Positions 1 to 12,800 of a stretch of DNA of 64,000 bases are shown here, in pieces. The stretch's first letter is position 1; the number at the start of each line of letters is the position of its first letter. Source of the DNA: Gigantopelta aegis (taxonomy: Eukaryota; Mollusca; Gastropoda; Neomphalida; Peltospiridae); the NCBI RefSeq assembly GCF_016097555.1, contig NC_054706.1, positions 51,505,663 to 51,569,662 of the forward strand, written 5' to 3'. Position numbers and translations under genes: made by a program. The notes under the pieces are model-generated. The model had not been told where the DNA came from. It searched no databases and saw nothing but the letters and a program-made list of their open reading frames with translations.

Positions 1-654
1 TAACAACAGATTATGAAGTGGCAACAATCAATGCGCTGCAAGAAGTTTTTTCCCCCCGACACCCATGTACATGGCTGTTTGTACCATTTATCCCAGTGTG
101 TGTACCGCAGAATTCAGGCAAATGGACTACAAGAAAGTTACACAACAGATAATGAGCGGTCTTTACAGATTAGGATGATTCCTGCATTGGCATTTGTGCC
201 AGTTGCCGATGTACCTGCCACATTTGAACTTATACAAGAAGATCTCCCAGAGGAACTGCAGCCAATTCTTGATTACTTTGAAGATACAGTTATTGGTCGA
301 GCTAGACGCTGTGGTAGGAGAGAACCAAGATTTCAACATTCCATGTGGAACTGCCATGACAGAGTTGGAGATGGATTGCCATGCACTAACAACCACTGCG
401 AGGGGTGGCACCGCAGGATGTCAACAATTGTTGGAGCATATCACCCAAACATCTGGGTGTTCCTTGATGTTTTAAAGAAGGAGCAGTCCCAGACAGAAGT
501 AGCCATGACACAAGCACTGGCCGGCGAAGATGGACCACCACAACGCCGCCAGTACAGGGATGTCACCAAACGACTAGAGAATCTCGTCAATGATTATGAC
601 AACAGACGTGTGTTGCTTTTCTTACGTGAAATTGCCCACAATCTGCAGATGTAA
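1..654 (+). pseudogene. Mutator-like (MULE) transposase, C-terminal remnant
   Basis: The protein contains HGCLYHLSQCVYRRIQANGL, ALAFVPVADVPATFELIQ, LDYFEDTVIGR and NNHCEGWHRRMSTIVGAYHP. This order is that of the region after the DDE core in metazoan MULE transposases with FLYWCH/MULE domains. The upstream part (DYEVATINALQEVF) is read in another frame at 6-50, so there is a frameshift at the T/C homopolymers around 46-58. The window edge cuts off the catalytic core. The terminator is TAA at 652-654. This is a broken, probably inactive copy. Confidence 0.75.
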
Positions 655-702
655 TCCCACTGTTCAGTTAAATAAAATACAATTTTGATCACTAATAGTA
701 TT

Positions 703-835
703 TCTTTATAATAGGGGGGAAATGACGGGGGGGGGGGGGGGGGGGGAGAGAAATGACCTAGGGGGGGAAATACCAGGGGGGAAATGACCGGGGGGGGGGG
801 GGGGGGAAGAGAGAGAGAGAGAGAGAGAGAGAAAT
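703..835. repeat. Poly-G and GA simple repeats
   Basis: Several runs of G of up to about 20 broken by short GAAATGAC spacers, then a (GA)n run. Possible G-quadruplex former and an assembly-risk region. Confidence 0.9.
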
Positions 836-844
836 GCCCTGGTA

Positions 845-1362
845 TGCAGTATCCCACCGGGATACCATATAATGTTGTTGTTTTTATCAATACTGAGTTT
901 TTATTTTTCGCTGAAACAATGAAAGTCTTCATTTACTGGTGAAGCAATAGACTGGGAACCGCTAAGTCGCTATTGTTTTGTTGGACATTTCCTCCCTTCA
1001 AATTTTATTTGAGATATTGATTCCACATCTGCAGAAAATTGATACAGGTAGGTTTTATCATTAGTAATGTCAGAAACACTTATTGATTACTGCTAAATAT
1101 TAATTTATGTCAGTATTATGCAAAAATGGATACAGAAAATCTTTTTACAGATTTCGTTTTATTGCGAATTTCACGAATTCCGCGATTTTGATTGCGGCAT
1201 AGCAATAGACCGGGAACGAGAACAGTGTCGTCTAGGTTTGTTATGATGTTATTTTTGAATTTCATTTAAGTGGGATACTAAATTCTCAGGTGGGATACCA
1301 GATTTTGAAATGTTAGTATCCAACTGGGATACTGCCCAACTTTTTTAATCTCGAACACTGAA
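845..1362. mobile_element. Diverged copy of the CAGTGTTCGAGATTAA MITE family
   Basis: It shares CAGTATCCCACCGGGA near 847-862 and the last 90 nt (from about 1275, ending TTAATCTCGAACACTG) with the complete copy at 56430-56616. The left terminus is missing, and about 0.4 kb of unrelated sequence lies in the middle. Confidence 0.6.
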
Positions 1363-1431
1363 TGATAGCATACATCTTTATAGAGTTTGTTTAAAATTAT
1401 GATAGGGGATATATTACTGCAGTAACCATTG

Positions 1432-1712
1432 AGGTGACTGTCTGATGCCCGAGTTTGAGGACGTCTTCCCTAATTGTGCTAGACGGTTGATGGGAACTTA
1501 ACGTCGTCGTCATGGATGACAACTTTAACGTTGTCGGAGTGGATGACAGTATTAGTGTATATATGTAATTTGAGAGATATGAATGAACGCGAATGAATGG
1601 ACTAACCCTATGCTTGTGTGGTTGTGGTATGTGTATGTGGGGTTATGTGCTATTAATAAAACTGTATGTTTAAAACGGTTTGTGTGTTGGTGGTCCTTTT
1701 AGCTATCAGGTC
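1432..1712 (+). mobile_element. Possible solo-LTR fossil
   Basis: A segment starting TG and ending CA with a polyadenylation-like ATAAAA and terminal GTCGTGACA. The texture resembles an LTR of a Gypsy-like element, but no internal coding region, primer-binding site or target duplication is visible. It is a fossil if real, with no estimate of age. A plain AT-rich spacer is an equally likely reading. Confidence 0.22.
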
Positions 1713-2034
1713 GTGACACTATTTTGAAAATGTTGAAATGATTTTAGTGAACCACTATTTAAATTCTGTAGTTATATATTTATCACAAATGCAAGAATAA
1801 ACACTAGATAAAATTACTGCATACTGTGCTTACCCATTTTAATTTTATCTCTTAAAATATTAATAATTTAAAAAATGACATTATACATAGAACAATAAAT
1901 TTATGTTACATACATTTTTAAACATTGTTCCTGAAGACCGTGAAATGACTGTTAGCTGCAGATCCATAGCGGAATCTAGAGACAAAAATATTATAGTCTG
2001 GACAGCATTACATGGGGGGGGGGGGGGGAGAAAG

Positions 2035-2262
2035 TGTTTTGTTTAACGACACCACTAGAGCACATTGATTTATTAATAATTGGCTATTGGATGTAAAACA
2101 GTAATTTTGACCGTCTTAGAGGAAACCAGCTACATTTTTCCATTAGTAGCAATCAGGATAGCACATACCACGGTTTTTGATATACCAGTCGTGGTGCACT
2201 GGCTAGAATGAAAACCAGCCCAAAGGGCTCACTGACGAGGCATTCCAGAGGATGTCAGCTGG
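2035..2262 (-). repeat. SINE fragment, TTTGTTTAACGACACCACTAG subfamily
   Basis: In reverse orientation it has the tail AACGACACCACTAGAGCACA, the body around ATACCAGTCGTGGTGCACTGG, and lacks a clear tRNA-like head. It follows a G run at 2013-2028. Confidence 0.7.
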
Positions 2263-3941
2263 ATGTTCACTGGTCTGGATGTTCACTGGTCTGGATGAAC
2301 TGGACCAGTAATTTTGCAATGATTTCAAATTGTAATAAAATATGTGAATGCTTATAACTTGTTATATCTAGATGTGTTTTACACTCTTCACAATTATATT
2401 TACGTGGTATCAATTCAAACCAGATGAAATTACTGAAGGCGAAGCATTTTCTGTTGTGTAACTTTTATATGTGTGGTGAAGTGTACCTATACAATGTATT
2501 ACAAGCAGAATTTCTTATTATATACTATGAGCCTTTGGGACAGAGTGATAACATTTTTGTTTTACTACGCTACTCACAAGACTACATTAAATATTTTAAT
2601 TTAAGAAGAAATTCTCAAAATTAATTGTCTCGGCTACCATAAACTGATTCAGTGAATAAATAAATAAATAATCTGTGATGTATTAGGATTAATCTAGTTA
2701 ATAACATTTTTAAAAATTAATAAATTATATATATACATATATACTATGACAGTTTAAAACGAAGTTCAGAAAATGAAGACAAGGTTTGGCAACCATACAA
2801 AAGATTCACCTTTCACAAGGAAACGCATCGTTTATTAGTCTGATGTTTTCGCAACATCTACCCCCCAATAAAACCCAACCCACTAACCTATCAAAATTGT
2901 TAACAATAACTATACATTTTATAATAAATATGTGACAATTTTCACTCACTGGCAAGTTCTGACATTTTTTCTTACATAATAAACTTTTAGATTAAAGAGA
3001 TCGATAATATACTTATGGAAAGAAATAAAGGATCACTGCCTGCACAAAAATCAGTTCATATTGTCAAAAGTTGACTGGGAACATATAGGCAGCACATTAT
3101 ACACTCAAGACATTCAATCCCACATTACAACTTGGTATGAAATACAGCCATTACTACGCTAGTTGTGAATTAAATTTGATGTGTTCCCTTATTTCTTTCT
3201 ATCAGTATAGATTACCGAGTAGCTGACTTTTACATAAAACACAGGTATCAAGACAGCCGAAAAAAATATTCATTAAAATTAGACCGATAGGTAACATCAG
3301 GTTCGACTGTACAACAAATATAATGGTTAAATTCTCAAACTAAACTAAGTGTCAAGACTACCAACTGCCATGACAAAGTTGGTCAACTTTGTGCTCTCAT
3401 GACTTCTAAGACTGTCCAGTTGCTAGGATTAGTGCTCTTACAACTTGATTCTAGTAATATACAACTATGACCAATTAGTTAATCCGAGTGTGTCCGGAGT
3501 TGGGGAAATTCCAATTCAACTATTGAGTTGGCCAACTTCGTCATGACAGTTGATAGAAGCCTAGCATGAAGGTTTATTGCTATGATCTGTACTGGTGAAG
3601 CAACACCATTTGTACTCTGATATGAGATCTTGATATGTACAGTTTTATACATAATATGTGCTAAGAAGTCCGATATCTGAATGAGTATATTAAAAATAAA
3701 TTTAAATTTAAGCATATTATTCATTTGCTGAGATCCTCAACTTGGTACATAATCACAATTTTCATTTTCTCACCATTTTAAATATCAATAATTTCACACA
3801 ACATTAAGGTAAAAATAACCAGTAAATTTAGATTCAACAAAAATATATTACTATTTTTTAGATTAAAATTGTTTCTAATATATATACACAACAGGAAGAC
3901 TTGTAAAAGAGCAAATTCAACCAACAAAATTCACATCAATG
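2263..3941. other. AT-rich spacer without recognised gene
   Basis: Downstream flank of the minus MAO gene. Only short chance reading frames occur (for example 2424-2624 and 3479-3724), with no recognisable motif. A tandem GGTCTGGATGTTCACT duplication sits near 2266-2295. The part before 3942 is plain AT-rich sequence ending in a (GAAT)n run. Confidence 0.6.
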
Positions 3942-4201
3942 AATGAATGAATGAATGAATGTTTAACGACACCCCAGCACAAAAAATACATCGGCTATTG
4001 GGTGTCAAACTATGGTAATGCAAATAAATAAAGTGATGATCAACATCAATATAAAAATTCAAGGTTTAAACAAAAACAGTGTAAAGAACTGTGCAAAAAT
4101 ACAAATACAAATATCACAGACTTTTACGGACACCGAATTTTACTCTAAACTTCAATTTGTGCTGTATTGGCCATTCTCAAAGAGAATGTTACACCCCTGC
4201 A
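3942..4201 (-). repeat. SINE-like repeat with (GAAT)n tail, inverted partner of 5827-6106
   Basis: It reads from GTGCAGGGGTGTAACATTC at 4201 backward to a CATT-repeat tail. It shares TGTTTAACGACACC with the other SINE tails. The same sequence recurs in opposite orientation at 5827-6106. Confidence 0.75.
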
Positions 4202-4249
4202 CAAATTCACATCAAATTCAGTACTGTCATTTAATTTACTGTACATAGA

Positions 4250-4575
4250 AAGAAAGAAATGTTTTATTTAACGACGCACTCAACACATTTTATTTATGGT
4301 TATATGACGTCAGACATATCGTAAAGGACCACACAGATATTGAGAGAGGAAACCTGTTGTCGCCACTTCATGGGCTACTCTTTTCGATTAGCAGCAAGGG
4401 ATCTGTTATATGCATCATCCCACAGACAGGATAGTACATACTACGGCCTTTGTTACACCAGTTGTGGAGCACTGGCTGGAAAGAGAAATAGCCCAATGGG
4501 TCCACCGACGGGGATCGATCCTAGACTGACCACGCATCAAGCGAACGCTTTACCACTGGGCTACGTCCCACCCCG
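4250..4575 (-). repeat. Full-length tRNA-headed SINE
   Basis: On the minus strand it starts GGGGTGGGACGTAGCCCAGT with an A-box-like segment and a B box (GGATCGATCCC). It ends with a TTAAATAAAACATTTCTTTC-like tail. A 14-bp target duplication TTACTGTACATAGA flanks it (4236-4249 and 4576-4589). LINE-mobilised. Confidence 0.88.
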
Positions 4576-4769
4576 TTACTGTACATAGATAAACCAGGGA
4601 ACATTTTGTTTTCAAAATCTTTATTAGAGACATTTCTAACCGCCCTTTAGATCTCACTAATATGGGCACATTTTTTTTTTTATCTCTTCCAATGCAGTGG
4701 TGTCATTAGCTGCAGAAGAGTTGTGAATGTTTACAAAAGCATTTTGAGTTACTTTAATCTAATTAAAGC

Positions 4770-5145
4770 TTAAAGGGACAGATCCTAGTTTTTAAACACT
4801 AAAGCATAATTTTCACCTAGACTCTAGTTTCAACCTGTAAAAATGGATACCAAGTTTGGTTAATTTACAAACCTGTAACAAATTTGGATACAACAGAGTG
4901 AAACAAGAGTCTGTGACGTTGAAATACCATTAAAAATAGACTAAAACGCGACTCCATAACAGTTACTTCTCAGACTAGGTGTGTTTTTAAAAATATTAGG
5001 AACACCAGGTTAACCAGAAACACTTTGTTTGTACGGAAATGGATAATCTAAACAATAAAATATAAGTTTGATTTCAGTGATCATAAACAGCTCTAATAGT
5101 GAAAAACATGCCTTAGTGTTTAAAAACTAGGATCTATCCCTTTAA
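4770..5145. mobile_element. TTAA-target MITE (AGGGACAGATCCTAGTTTT family)
   Basis: Near-perfect terminal inverted repeats of about 38 bp beginning TTAAAGGGACAGATCCTAG, with TTAA at both ends. The TTAA target suggests piggyBac- or Kolobok-type mobilisation. Non-coding. Confidence 0.85.
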
Positions 5146-5147
5146 TA

Positions 5148-5279
5148 TCTCTGTTGTTTTGAGGTGAAATGTTTTGAGATCAGCGTATTTGTACTTAATT
5201 TGGGTATAATTATTTTGGGAATATGTTATTTTGGGCACAACGTCTATCACCTCAACTTAAGTGTAATCTAAAGCCTTGT
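5148..5279. mobile_element. Fragment of CAGGGCTTTAGAT MITE
   Basis: Holds GTTTTGAGGTGAAATGTTTTG and ends ATCTAAAGCCTTG, matching in reverse the elements at 8737 and 19601. One end is lost. Confidence 0.65.
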
Positions 5280-5487
5280 CTAAGTCAGTTGAAAATAGAT
5301 TAGCAACTACTGTTTAATCTTTTAAAATTGTTCAGTGATCTGATTGACATGATACTAAACAAAATGTTCCCTGTAAACATGCAGCCATTTTGGAAATTGT
5401 TCCCAATAAGAGTCATCTGGACCTAAAATGGCACCAATTTATGTCAGATCCAAAATGCTTGGACAGTAGGATCTGCTTTCAATCAGT

Positions 5488-5735
5488 TTTGATTCTGTGC
5501 CTATATCCAATGAGGTTCAAGAATGCTATCCTGGGCACACACACATACCAGCTATCTGGGCCGTCTGTCGAGGACATATTGATGGTTAGTAGGCAGCAGT
5601 TTGAGCGAGAAAAAACGGTGCAGTGACCCTAGATTCCCCACCCACGGAGCTGTTAAAAAATTTACTATGGGTGTGAGCCAGTGTTGGGATGTGAACCCAC
5701 TACCTAGAAACTGTATTTCAGATGACTTAACTACC
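5488..5735 (-). repeat. SINE family C copy (diverged)
   Basis: In reverse it carries the tail TTGGATATAGGCAC and the CAGGATAG...AGCTATCTGGGC body, then a B-box-like GGGTTCACATCCC near the head. It resembles the better copy at 31388-31632. Confidence 0.6.
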
Positions 5736-5826
5736 ATAACTCAATATACACCGAGTATTCTACATCACGACTCGGCAAGTCCCACTCATAGCTGCACTTC
5801 CCCTGTGCTTGCTGTAACCTCACCGT

Positions 5827-6106
5827 GGTGCAGGGGTGTAACATTCTCTTTGAGAATGGCCAATACTGCACAAATCCCCTTGTTTTTTTTCCAAGATATA
5901 ATTGAAATTTTGAGTAAAAGTCAGTATCTATCTGTGATATTTGTATTTTTGCACAGTTCTTTACACTGCTTTTATTTAAATTTTGAATTCTTATATTGAT
6001 GTTGATCATCACTTTATTTGTTTGCATTACCACAGTTTGACACCCAATAGCCGATGTATTTTTCGTGCTGGGGTGTCGTTAAACATTCATTCATTCATTC
6101 ATTCAT
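5827..6106 (+). repeat. SINE-like repeat with (CATT)n tail
   Basis: Begins GTGCAGGGGTGTAACATTC and ends GTCGTTAAACATTCATTCATTC. Inverted partner of 3942-4201; the two could form a hairpin of about 250-bp arms. Confidence 0.75.
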
Positions 6107-6635
6107 AGCTGCACTTATGACATTATCTAAAACCATGTTAAAACATTTTTTTTTAATGGATTACATTTCATTACAAAAATAATTTGTGAATTATAATTCA
6201 CTAATCTCTTTTTTTTTTAAATTCTTTAATTAATGAACAATTTTATTTACAAAATATATAATCAGCTGCAATCGTATGTGAAACCATAACCTATGTTTGA
6301 CTGATCTAGGACTTGTAGTTTGTGAGAAAGAGAAAAATGAGATAAATGCAAATCCCTGCAACTGTCAAAAAAAGTAACACTATTACCTCCCCCTTTTGAC
6401 TTCAAGGTGATGAAAAAAATATTGCCATAAATATTTCATCTATAAAATATCTATCCTTACATAATGTTACCTTTTGAAATTCAATTACCTATTTTGTCCT
6501 ACTTCCAGCAGATGTTATAGCTAAAAACAAATGCCCTATCTATTGTATCATGAAGTATAAAAACAATGTGTATACTTCTGATAATAAACCACTTAAATAG
6601 TTTATCATTTACCACAGATAATCAAACGAAAATGG
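6107..6635. other. Probable 3' UTR and flank of minus MAO
   Basis: AT-rich, no open frame of note. Minus-strand AATAAA (TTTATT at about 6243-6248) could serve as a polyadenylation signal some 390 nt past the stop. Confidence 0.4.
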
Positions 6636-6857
6636 TTATTTTGACTCTAACACAAGTCGTATAGAATTTGCCAAACTTCTTGCTGTCGATTTCTCCGATG
6701 TCCACAACAAATAGGCGACAGACACTGCACCGACCCCTGCTGTGAAAAGTAAACCCCATCGGAGATAGCTGGAAACACTTGACTGACTGTCACTATCAAA
6801 ATGTTGCATTCCAGGATCAGGGGAGGTAATTATCTGCGGTCGGACATGAGAAAGGAC
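6636..6857 (-). CDS. Minus MAO exon 11, C-terminal tail and stop
   Basis: Continues the reading frame VLSHVRPQIITSPDPGMQ to a predicted membrane anchor (WGLLFTAGVGAVSVAYLL), then a charged tail ending RLVLESK and TAA at 6636-6638. MAO anchors in the outer mitochondrial membrane through such a C-terminal helix. Acceptor TTTTTCAG. Confidence 0.9.
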   Translation of the reverse strand, partial: VLSHVRPQIITSPDPGMQHFDSDSQSSVSSYLRWGLLFTAGVGAVSVAYLLWTSEKSTARSLANSIRLVLESK

Positions 6858-9800
6858 CTGAAAAACAAGTGTCAAATAATTGAATAATATACAACACATA
6901 CCTTAGGATGTTAAAGGGTTGTTTTGTTTAACGACACTGCCAGAGTATATTGATTTATTAATCACAGGGCTTCTAGAATTTTAATAAAAATCCACTAGCC
7001 ATAGGATCAGTGATTTAAAAAATGTACTAGCCATGATTAAAAATTCACTAGCCCTACTTTAAGTTAATACAATTTTACTAAAGAATAGTAATAATCAGAT
7101 ATATCACCTAAAGTGGAAGATTACTGTAACATTTGACAATTTTTTTCACTAGCTGTCAGGCAATGCAGTAATAATTATTTACTAGCCCAACATTGAATAT
7201 CACTAGCCATGGGAGTGGGGCTACCATAATCTAGAAGCCTTGAATCATAGGTTATTGGATGTCAAACATTTGGTAATTTTTACAATCTTAAAAGTAGCAA
7301 GGGATCTTTTATATGCACCATCCCACATAAGACAGCACATACCATGGCCTTTGATAATCCAGCTGTGCTGCATTAGCTGAACCGTAAGATGTTATGCAGT
7401 TGCAGGTTTCATTAAAAGGGGTATTATTTATTATGATTTTTGTAAGTGTTGAACTGGTCAAACTGACCAATAGTTGTTTGTATTTTTTATTAAAGTTTTA
7501 GGTTACCCCTATATAATTTTTTTATAAGTGAACCAACAGAGTAGACTACTTTAAATGTTTCAATGTGTCGGTGGCAAACGTAACCACAAGAAGTAATGAT
7601 GTCATAGCACATGCGTCGCTTGTCTCGACGCCATATTGTCATTACAGCGGAATAAATCCGATATCACCAACTTAACTTGTTTTTATATATTTCGGCCACG
7701 CCCATTTTCTGGGTGTGCAACATAAACATAACAGGTGCTAAACCTTTGCTCAAAATGTTTAAACTTCGCTTTGGATTTAAATAACTAAATTGCCCTGGAA
7801 ATGCATCCCTTAGCATCTTTATTTCAACACAGACTTTTTGCGACCTGGGCTCGTATGCCGTCAGCAAATTTTATCTTGCCCTTTTTAGAAGTCTGTGATC
7901 CCACCCTTTACAAAAACCTGGAACCGCCCCTGAATTAATAGTAGAACTGAGTTGAGCACTATGTGTATTAAGCCTTTGTCAGTTGTGCTATGTGATTACT
8001 TACTTCCGTTGCGGCTCGGAATCCCGACTGTATTGCACCATTCATAAACCCACACCAAATAGTCGCCATCTCTGTACCAGCAAAATGAATCCTTAAAATG
8101 TAACCAAAAATACATTATACGGCAAATACTCTGCTTACTAAATCATGGACATTTCAACTGTGATTATGGCTGATGCACCAATATATCTATAAAATGCTAA
8201 AAAGAAAAATCTTGTGAACAAGTAGATTAACTTTTATTCTGCAAATAATATTTTGTTTGTTTAAAAGGATCAGACTTCAGAACCGTGACTTAATTTGGGA
8301 TGTTAGAAAAACCAAAAAAAAACCCCATCATTTCTTCATAAATAATATAAAAATAAATATTCTATATCCTGTATTAGTTTATTTATTGGATCATCTAGAG
8401 TGAAAAATATAGGGGTGTTGCCATCCTGACTAAAATTCTTTTTTGAAGAATGCAGTAAAAGTATGATTGTCTGGTTATGAATTAACATTTTATTTAATCT
8501 CCAGTTAACTCTTAGAACAGAATCAATTACAAGTAAAACCAGAAATTGAGTTCAGCCAGAAATATAAATCTGTCAGACTGAGTCACATGCTTTACATTAA
8601 ACCAAATGACAACCAATCAATAGTTTGTGAATGTTAGCGTTGGTCACTGTTGTTGAACACGGGGCCAATGTTAACAAGATCAGTATGAAAATGAACAATA
8701 CACCACTGACTGAATTTGGACAAACAACAAATCTGTCAGGGCTTTAGATTGCATCAAAGTCCAGGCAATAAACATTGTGCCTAAATAATAATCAGCCTAA
8801 ATTAAGTACAAACATGCTGACCTAAATATATTTCACCTCAAAACCACTGAAATATTAAGTTTAATTAGATTAAAATAACTAGAAATTCACTTCTTAATAT
8901 TGACAACTCCACAGCAACTGTTAATGACAGTACTAAACTAATAAAGCAACCTTCCTGTGTTCAGAAAAGAGAAAAGTTCCTGTTGTGCCCAAATTATTGA
9001 GATCTAAAGTCCTGGGCCCCGTTCCACGAAGCGATCTTAGCACTAAGATCACCTTAGTACATAAGGTAGCTATGCACTTACCGTATTTTCCGGCTTATTA
9101 CACGCACTGGTGTATAAACCGCACCCCTTGTTTTTAGACCAAGTTCCGACCTTTGTTCGTACATAAACCGCACCTTTAAATAATTGTTGATTGTGTTGCT
9201 TTCAGTTTCATTTCACCTAATGGGAAAGTTTCGTAAACAAAACACTGTTGACAAACCCCGCTATTTTTACGAAAATATGAACAAGAACTTGATAATGCTA
9301 ATTTCGTAATCTTGCATTAGTTGCAAAGAAAAAAAAAATCCATGATAATATTTTATTTGTCCCAGTATGATTACAAAGCGTGAACCAAAAAAAAGGGGCA
9401 CAAGTGAAAATTACTAGTAGATCTACTCACTCGATTGCAAAACACGCGTTTCTCTGTAACCCAACTAGCGTGCCATGTGCAAAAATTACATATTCAAACA
9501 AGGTCGGGTCAAGCTGGATATGTGGCAGTGAACCGAAACTAAGCACAGTCCTATCGATCGTTTAGTTTCAACATTGTTATATAACTTTTAAATGACGGCC
9601 TTTAAAATATATATTTAGTTGCCGAGAATTATATATGTATAATTACATGTAATATAACAAAATACATTATAACAATGTTATGCTCTGTATAAATTAGCAG
9701 GCTAATTAGATTGGAAATGTCGACATTTAATACAAACATTACAGGTACTCTGATTATGTGATTTTAATTCGCAAGTTTCATACTAAACTTAAATTTTGAT

Positions 9801-12800
9801 ATACAGTGTTCTCGCTGCTCCATTTAAGCGGGGCGCCCCACCCCGCTATTCCATTTTGCCGCCCTCCTTTCACGTTCCCCGCCCTCCTTTATTTTTGAGA
9901 GCCCCTCTTTATTTTCCAACACCTATCTCTGCTATTTCCAAATGCACTTTTTTCCACACAAAAAACAACGATCAGTCTGCACACTGGACATCAAAGGAAA
10001 CAAGCTGCGTTGTGTACGAAAAAGCAATTGACGAAACATTTACGACAGTTACCGTAACGTAATTTAACAGTATTTTTAACAGCCTCTATTTTGTCCAATA
10101 TCTGTATTCATTTGTATGTTTGATAGACACAATAAAAGTTATATTTTATGTAAGCAATGAAAACATTTTATTTTTTACGGATTCAGCAATCTCCGATTGA
10201 AAAAACCCCTCTTATTTGGCGCCAAATTTGTCACGTGATCAGAACGGTCATTCTGTCTTTTGTTTCCACTAACTATCGTTTGATATTTTGTCCTCAGTTG
10301 CAGATATAATTGGTTGAAACTGATGATTTTTACTTTCTGTTATTCTGTTTATTCAGCAGTTCTTTATAAAATATTTTGAGGGGACATGAACGCTTATAAA
10401 AACAACGGAAGTGGTAGTGTTTACCATTAAAATCATTTATCTTGAGTGCCAAATAATATATTTACAAAAACGAAACTACTTTTTATCAGCTGGCGATAAT
10501 ATTTTATCACAACGATTGATTCCTTCGATGAAGATGGAAATAACAAAAATGTATCTGACATTAGGAGATCACTTTACAAACATCTTTATTGTTTTTCATA
10601 TATCTTGAAATCTTTATTAAAAATAATAATATTAAAACTTTGATCGGTCCAGCAAAACCGGAACTGCCCATGAATGTCAGACGGTTATCATCTTCGGTTC
10701 TATTAAAAGACGAGTTTTTTTTATAAACCCCTTTGCACTTTTTTTATAGGCAAATAAAGAAGTATGTCTTTTCTCAGTCTACCAACACACAACAATATGG
10801 TAACCAAACTACTCCCCCCACCCTCCCTTTTTTTTTTTTTTTTTTGCTTTTCATTTATTGATGTGGGTTTGGGTTTTTTGAAGGGTGTGGTGCCGAGCGG
10901 CCGCCCTCCTTTAATTTTCACTCAGCGAGAACACTGATATATTAATTAAAAACATTACAAACAAGTTAGAAACAGTGGCATTAAAGATATCAAGAAACTG
11001 TTTTGATGTCCTTGTTAAGGTCCGGCTTTTGCATGGCCATGACATTGTAATTGTATCACATGACATTGTTTAGGCTGCCACTGGCTTTTTATCTGCAATA
11101 TCGAACATGCAAGTTGGGTGTGTTTACTACAAAGTATAACACTACTACTTTGTATAATATGAGGAAAGCTACTTCATTTCAGAACATCTGATTTGAGTGC
11201 GCTCTCGCCCATGGTGCCAATGTTAATATCCTTGCGACAACAGGAACAACCGGCCTTTGACATGTCCTTACTCTCTCTGATCCACGCATATTTTCGACAC
11301 CACGTTTTGTTAAAAACACACTTTCCACTAGGCATGTTTAAATTTGAACATGTGCTTGCAAAAACTTCAAAATCTACGTGATTCCATGTTGTCTCGCCCG
11401 ACTATTGTTTGCAGTTCTCAAAACGAGGCTAGTACGCTCGTCAATAATCAGTAAATCTCAGCTGAGGCATTCGGAACATAGCATTTGTCCCGGAATGGGC
11501 CCAGTACATTCGGGTCGCGGAACGTCGCAAGTGCTGGAATGAAACTGCGAACACGGAAGTAAAAATGCTAAATTTCTTTCGAGATTGTTCCGTAATTTCT
11601 GGTTAAAATGACGCGCTAGTCACACTGACATGAAATTCAAGCACTTTTCAAGCACTTTTTCCCAAAAAAGTGAAAATAAGCACTTTTCATTTCAAACTCC
11701 TAAATTCAAGCACTTTTCAAGACCGTGTGAACCATGGAGAATGAAAAAAAAAGCGTTCTGGTTTATATGCACAGCGGTTACCATAAAATTCATAAATAAG
11801 ACGCACCGTTTTATAAACAGCACTTTGCAATTCACAGTAAAAAATGTAGCGGCTTATATGCTGAAAAATACGATAATGTGATCTTAGTGCTAAGATCGCT
11901 TCGTGGAACGGGGCCCTGGTTGATTAAATGAGATTGAAGCAAACCTTTCAAATGGTTCTCTGAGGTCTTGGTTGAAGTACTTCGTTGTCCCGGGAATCAG
12001 AGATTTCAGAAAACATCCTCCATTGAAGGGCTCCTTACTCCAATCTTTCTGCGAGAAGTCTATGAACTTTCGAACATTCGGTCCTAACACACTCTCCAGT
12101 AAATCTAAAATACTGTTCTGCCTCCTCGTTAACTGTTACAAAAGAAAATGTACCATGGATTCATAATATAAGGATGTTAAACAAACCTCCATTTATATTA
12201 AGTTTATGTTTCAAGTAAGATAATTTTTCATCTGTCATTTAGAGTTGCTGCTTTCAACCCAATTCCCTACTAAAGCATACACCTATATTGTTTTAAGAAT
12301 TTAGTAACTGTATGTCAAAATATATTAACAAAAGTGATTAACTTGTACTACTTAAACTTGCTTTTGTCAAAATAAATAAAAATAAGAAGGTAAAAAAAGC
12401 AATGTTTTGGACGACAATTGCCTGCCATTTTACATATTTTATGTATACATATTGTCGGACAAAAATGTTAATATGATGGTCTTCGAATGGACAAAGCTCC
12501 CACCACAGGCCTCTGAAAATTGCAAGAATGCTTGTTTCGTTCCCACCCTGTTCACACAAATCTAAATTTGTGTAATCTATTTTTTTGTTCACGAGAACCA
12601 TTTATTTAGATATAACTGGTTATGGAAAAATGAAATGAGTTACCTGGATTTATTTCTACGTAACTGATAAATGAGTCACGCAGATTTTCAATTCTTAGAG
12701 GCCTGCATCACTATTGCCCACTTTCAATGCGTCAGTTCCACTTTGATTCTGAATATATAACTAGACGATACTCACATCTTCCTCAAGACAAACAGCTGAA

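Larger units (their letters stand above)
9015..11915. mobile_element. GGCCCCGTTCCACGAAGC element with nested insertions
   Basis: Termini GGCCCCGTTCCACGAAGCGA and its exact inverse, TIR about 37 bp, flanked by a 3-bp CTG duplication (9012-9014, 11916-11918). A 3-bp duplication fits PIF/Harbinger-type mobilisation (inference). It is 2.9 kb only because further elements sit inside it (9081-11873, 9804-10936). No transposase. Confidence 0.82.

Noticed and set aside
9796-10062. 88-residue proline-rich open frame
   Set aside because: It starts at the end of the CAGTGTTCTCGCTG element and is explained by its C-rich terminal sequence.
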